DNA from: Desulfobacteraceae bacterium CG2_30_51_40
GTDB taxonomy: Bacteria > Desulfobacterota > DSM-4660 > Desulfatiglandales > Desulfatiglandaceae
NCBI GenBank assembly: GCA_001874005.1
Contig: MNYJ01000188.1
Location: forward strand, 1 to 35,271
Reading direction: 5' to 3'
Length of the DNA stretch: 35,271 bases
The notes under the pieces were generated by a model, which was not told the DNA's origin, did not search any database, and saw only the letters and a list, made by a program, of their open reading frames with translations. Position numbers and translations under genes: made by a program. Positions 33,239 through 35,271 of the stretch are shown piece by piece. Every line of letters begins with the position of its first letter. Position 1 is the stretch's first letter.

Positions 33239-34252
33239 TTGATAGTTCTTGGAATAGACAGTTCCTGCGATGATACGGCTGCTGCTGTAGTGGCGGACGG
33301 CCGGACAACACTTTCCAGTGTGGTGCATTCACAGATTCCCCTTCACCGGCCCCATGGAGGTGTCGTGCCTGAACTTGCCTCCAGGGAGCATCTGAGAAAC
33401 ATCGGCCCTGTGGTCAGGGAGTCATTGAAGCGGGCCGAGGTCTCACTTGAAAAAATAGAGGGCATAGCCGTCACTGTAGGCCCCGGTCTTATCGGGTCGC
33501 TCCTTGTGGGACTTTACTATGCCAAGGCAGTGTCTTATTGTAGGGACATACCCATTGTGGGGGTTAATCATCTTGAGGGCCACATCCTCTCCATATTTCT
33601 GGAGGATAGTGCTCCTGAATTTCCCTTCGTGGCAATGACGGTTTCCGGGGGACATACGAATATCTACCTGGTCAAGGGTTTCGGAGAATACGAGCAACTT
33701 GCCCACACTGTTGATGACGCTGCAGGCGAGGCCTTTGACAAGGCGGCTAAGCTCATGGGGCTTGGTTATCCGGGAGGATGGGCCATAGAAAGCCTCGCGC
33801 GTGAAGGATCTACTGACAGCATAAGGTTCCCCAGACCGATGCTTTCATCCGAGAGTTCGGATTTCAGCTTCAGCGGCCTGAAAACGGCCCTTGCCCTTTA
33901 TTACAGGAAATGGAAAGACACCGAAGATAAACAGGGCAACCTTACTATGGCCGATATAGCGGCATCCTTTCAAGAGGCGGTAGTGGATGTCCTGGCTGGG
34001 AAGCTTGCCTCTGCAGTAAGGATGACCTGTGTAAAAGCGGTTGCGGTTGCGGGGGGAGTGGCCTGCAACAACCGTCTTAGGACCAGGCTCACGGAACAAA
34101 TGGGTCATGAAGGAGTAAGGGTTTTCTTCCCGAGGGCAGCCTATTGCACTGATAACGGCGCTATGATAGCGGTAGCAGGTTTTCACAGGCTGATTAAGGG
34201 TGAGAGGGCGGATCTGGGTATTGACGTTAGATCCAGATATCCTATTGATTGA
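33239..34252 (+). CDS. tsaD: tRNA threonylcarbamoyladenosine transferase TsaD
   Basis: Transfers the threonylcarbamoyl group to A37 of tRNA. The 337-residue ASKHA-fold protein starts VLGIDSSCDDTAAAVV. It carries HGGVVPELASREH, the metal-binding H111 and H115 (NHLEGH), VSGGHTNIYLV, and late AVAGGVACNNRLR and YCTDNGAMIA. The start is TTG 33239 with TAGGAAG eight bases upstream; no better start exists before the conserved IVLGID. Confidence 0.95.
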   Translation: MIVLGIDSSCDDTAAAVVADGRTTLSSVVHSQIPLHRPHGGVVPELASREHLRNIGPVVRESLKRAEVSLEKIEGIAVTVGPGLIGSLLVGLYYAKAVSYCRDIPIVGVNHLEGHILSIFLEDSAPEFPFVAMTVSGGHTNIYLVKGFGEYEQLAHTVDDAAGEAFDKAAKLMGLGYPGGWAIESLAREGSTDSIRFPRPMLSSESSDFSFSGLKTALALYYRKWKDTEDKQGNLTMADIAASFQEAVVDVLAGKLASAVRMTCVKAVAVAGGVACNNRLRTRLTEQMGHEGVRVFFPRAAYCTDNGAMIAVAGFHRLIKGERADLGIDVRSRYPID

Positions 34253-34273
34253 TCGGCAGAGGGCTTACGGGCA

Positions 34274-34804
34274 TTGGTATTAAAGAGGCGAGTTAAATAT
34301 TACTATTTGAAATTGCTCAGGCTTAAGGGTGATCCCCATGATCTTGCCATGGGTATGGCTCTAGGCGTATTTGCGGGGACACTGCCGGCTCTTCCTTTTC
34401 AGTCCGCGCTGGCCATAGCCTTGGCGCTGTTATTCAGGGCGAGCAAGATCACTGCACTCTTGGGCACATGGATCAGCAATCCCCTTAACTGGTATTTTCT
34501 ATACTTTTATTCCTATAAGATCGGTGCCGGACTGATGGGCATCAAGGAAAAAGGGAAATCTTTTTCAACTATTATAGATGCGATAAAGCATTCCGGGGAC
34601 CCAGTGGAGCTTGCCGGGACGATCTTCGGGGCCGGCGGATGGACATTGGCTGCCTTTTTCCTGGGGGGGCTTGTGCTTTCAGCGTTTACAGCCCCTGTTT
34701 TCTACTGTCTGTCTCTATATTTCTTTAGAGCCGTCAAAAGGTGGCGCGAAAACAGAAGGATGGAAGGAAAGAGGTGTCCGCTCTTCCCGTGGAGAGTGTT
34801 TTGA
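34274..34804 (+). CDS. DUF2062 membrane protein
   Basis: A 176-residue inner-membrane protein of the DUF2062 family. The family-type stretch GDPHDLAMGMALGVFAGTLP is followed by ISNPLNWYFLYF and several hydrophobic helices, with a basic tail (RAVKRWRENRRMEGKR). The function of the family is not established; members often sit near glycosyltransferases or, as here, housekeeping genes. The start is TTG 34274 with only a distant AGAGGG. It overlaps the rsmA start by four bases. Confidence 0.8.
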   Translation: MVLKRRVKYYYLKLLRLKGDPHDLAMGMALGVFAGTLPALPFQSALAIALALLFRASKITALLGTWISNPLNWYFLYFYSYKIGAGLMGIKEKGKSFSTIIDAIKHSGDPVELAGTIFGAGGWTLAAFFLGGLVLSAFTAPVFYCLSLYFFRAVKRWRENRRMEGKRCPLFPWRVF

Positions 34805-35271
34805 TACGTCCTCCCAAGAAATCACTCGGGCAGCACTTTCTCAAAGAAAATGCAATCATAGATAATATCATCAGACTGGCACACTTTGACGAATCCGATA
34901 TCGTGCTTGAGATAGGGCCGGGCCGCGGAGCCCTTACCATCCCTCTGGCTGGAAAAGTTAAGACCCTTGTGGCCGTGGAAAAAGATGAAGAACTGGCAGT
35001 GGAGCTTAAGAGAAAATTGAGTCTTAATGGTATCCTGAATGTGACCGTGGTACCAGGGGATATTCTCAAGTGGGATTTCAAGGCGATGCCATGCAGCGGG
35101 GGGCGATTTCATGCGATCGGAAACCTTCCATATAATATTTCCAAGCCTGTCCTCGAAAGGCTTATGGTGAACCGCGATTTGATGGGCAGGGCAATGCTCA
35201 TGCTCCAGAAGGAAGTTGCGGCCAGGGTTACGGCTTCGCCCGGCGGTAAGACCTACGGGGCGCTTAGTGTT
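34801..35271 (+). CDS. rsmA: 16S rRNA dimethyladenosine transferase RsmA/KsgA, 3' partial
   Basis: Dimethylates two adjacent adenosines near the 3' end of 16S rRNA. The first 157 residues are in the window and the frame runs off the right edge. Visible motifs: PPKKSLGQHFL at the N-terminus, the SAM-binding LEIGPGRGALT (36-46), and the catalytic NLPY (108-111). The start is TTG 34801 with GGAGAG six bases upstream; an in-frame GTG at 34789 is possible. The full protein is usually about 265-280 residues. Confidence 0.94.
   Translation, partial: MIRPPKKSLGQHFLKENAIIDNIIRLAHFDESDIVLEIGPGRGALTIPLAGKVKTLVAVEKDEELAVELKRKLSLNGILNVTVVPGDILKWDFKAMPCSGGRFHAIGNLPYNISKPVLERLMVNRDLMGRAMLMLQKEVAARVTASPGGKTYGALSV

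Overview
The window looks like a chromosomal segment of a Deltaproteobacteria-type (Desulfobacterota/Thermodesulfobacteriota) anaerobe. The clearest sign is a siroheme-dependent heme cluster (AhbC, HemB, AhbD and a siroheme decarboxylase subunit at 18418-22124), which is typical of sulfate reducers and relatives. Also consistent are an acyl-CoA ligase inside a LIV-type ABC transporter operon, stand-alone beta-oxidation genes, and moderate GC with Shine-Dalgarno sites before most genes. This taxonomic call is inference from gene content. No rRNA, tRNA, CRISPR array, phage gene or intact transposase was seen.

Layout. (1) 1-6750, plus strand: the 3' part of an acyl-CoA synthetase gene, then livH, livM, livK-like and livF, then a secreted WHy/LEA14-like protein and a strong terminator. 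LivG is absent and presumably lies upstream. (2) 6773-7513: recO, converging on minus-strand acyl-CoA dehydrogenase and thiolase genes (7508-10103) and a 44-residue basic protein gene (10225-10359). (3) 10360-16374: a repeat-rich intergenic block, a ZraP/CpxP-like periplasmic protein, minus-strand purL-purQ, and a 1.1 kb intergenic stretch packed with miniature elements. (4) 16375-18216: an unusual ClpX-like AAA+ unfoldase without the zinc-binding domain and with a long C-terminal extension. (5) 18418-22124: the overlapping ahbC-hemB-ahbD-ahbB heme operon. (6) 22147-25847: a small minus-strand membrane protein, more repeats, a DsrE-like protein, and an SPFH/zinc-ribbon protein overlapping a second zinc-ribbon protein. 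(7) 25844-25939: a truncated elbB remnant on the minus strand. (8) 26236-35271: a housekeeping run of phoH, a 7TM-HD phosphohydrolase (pgpH-like), ybeY, pdxJ, tsaE, lysC, a ComEA-like HhH protein, tsaD, a DUF2062 protein and the 5' part of rsmA/ksgA.

Functional links. The transporter operon plus ligase, dehydrogenase and thiolase suggest uptake, CoA activation and beta-oxidation of an acid. PurS/PurL-type and PurQ proteins form FGAM synthase. The ahb genes convert siroheme to heme b. PhoH, the HD protein and YbeY form the common RNA/ribosome-maturation and signalling neighbourhood, and TsaE plus TsaD serve tRNA t6A synthesis.

The most striking non-coding signal is three interspersed repeat families. 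The first is a 142 bp foldback MITE-like element with two full copies, each flanked by a perfect but different 6 bp target duplication. The second is a modular cassette (ATGAAAAT...ATTTTCAT, then a TGCCC/GGGCA hairpin) with interchangeable cores. The third is a roughly 125-150 bp repeat ending in a GTTTTTCA/GCCTGTTAA-like tail. They sit next to or inside each other, and one cassette copy runs into the start of phoH.
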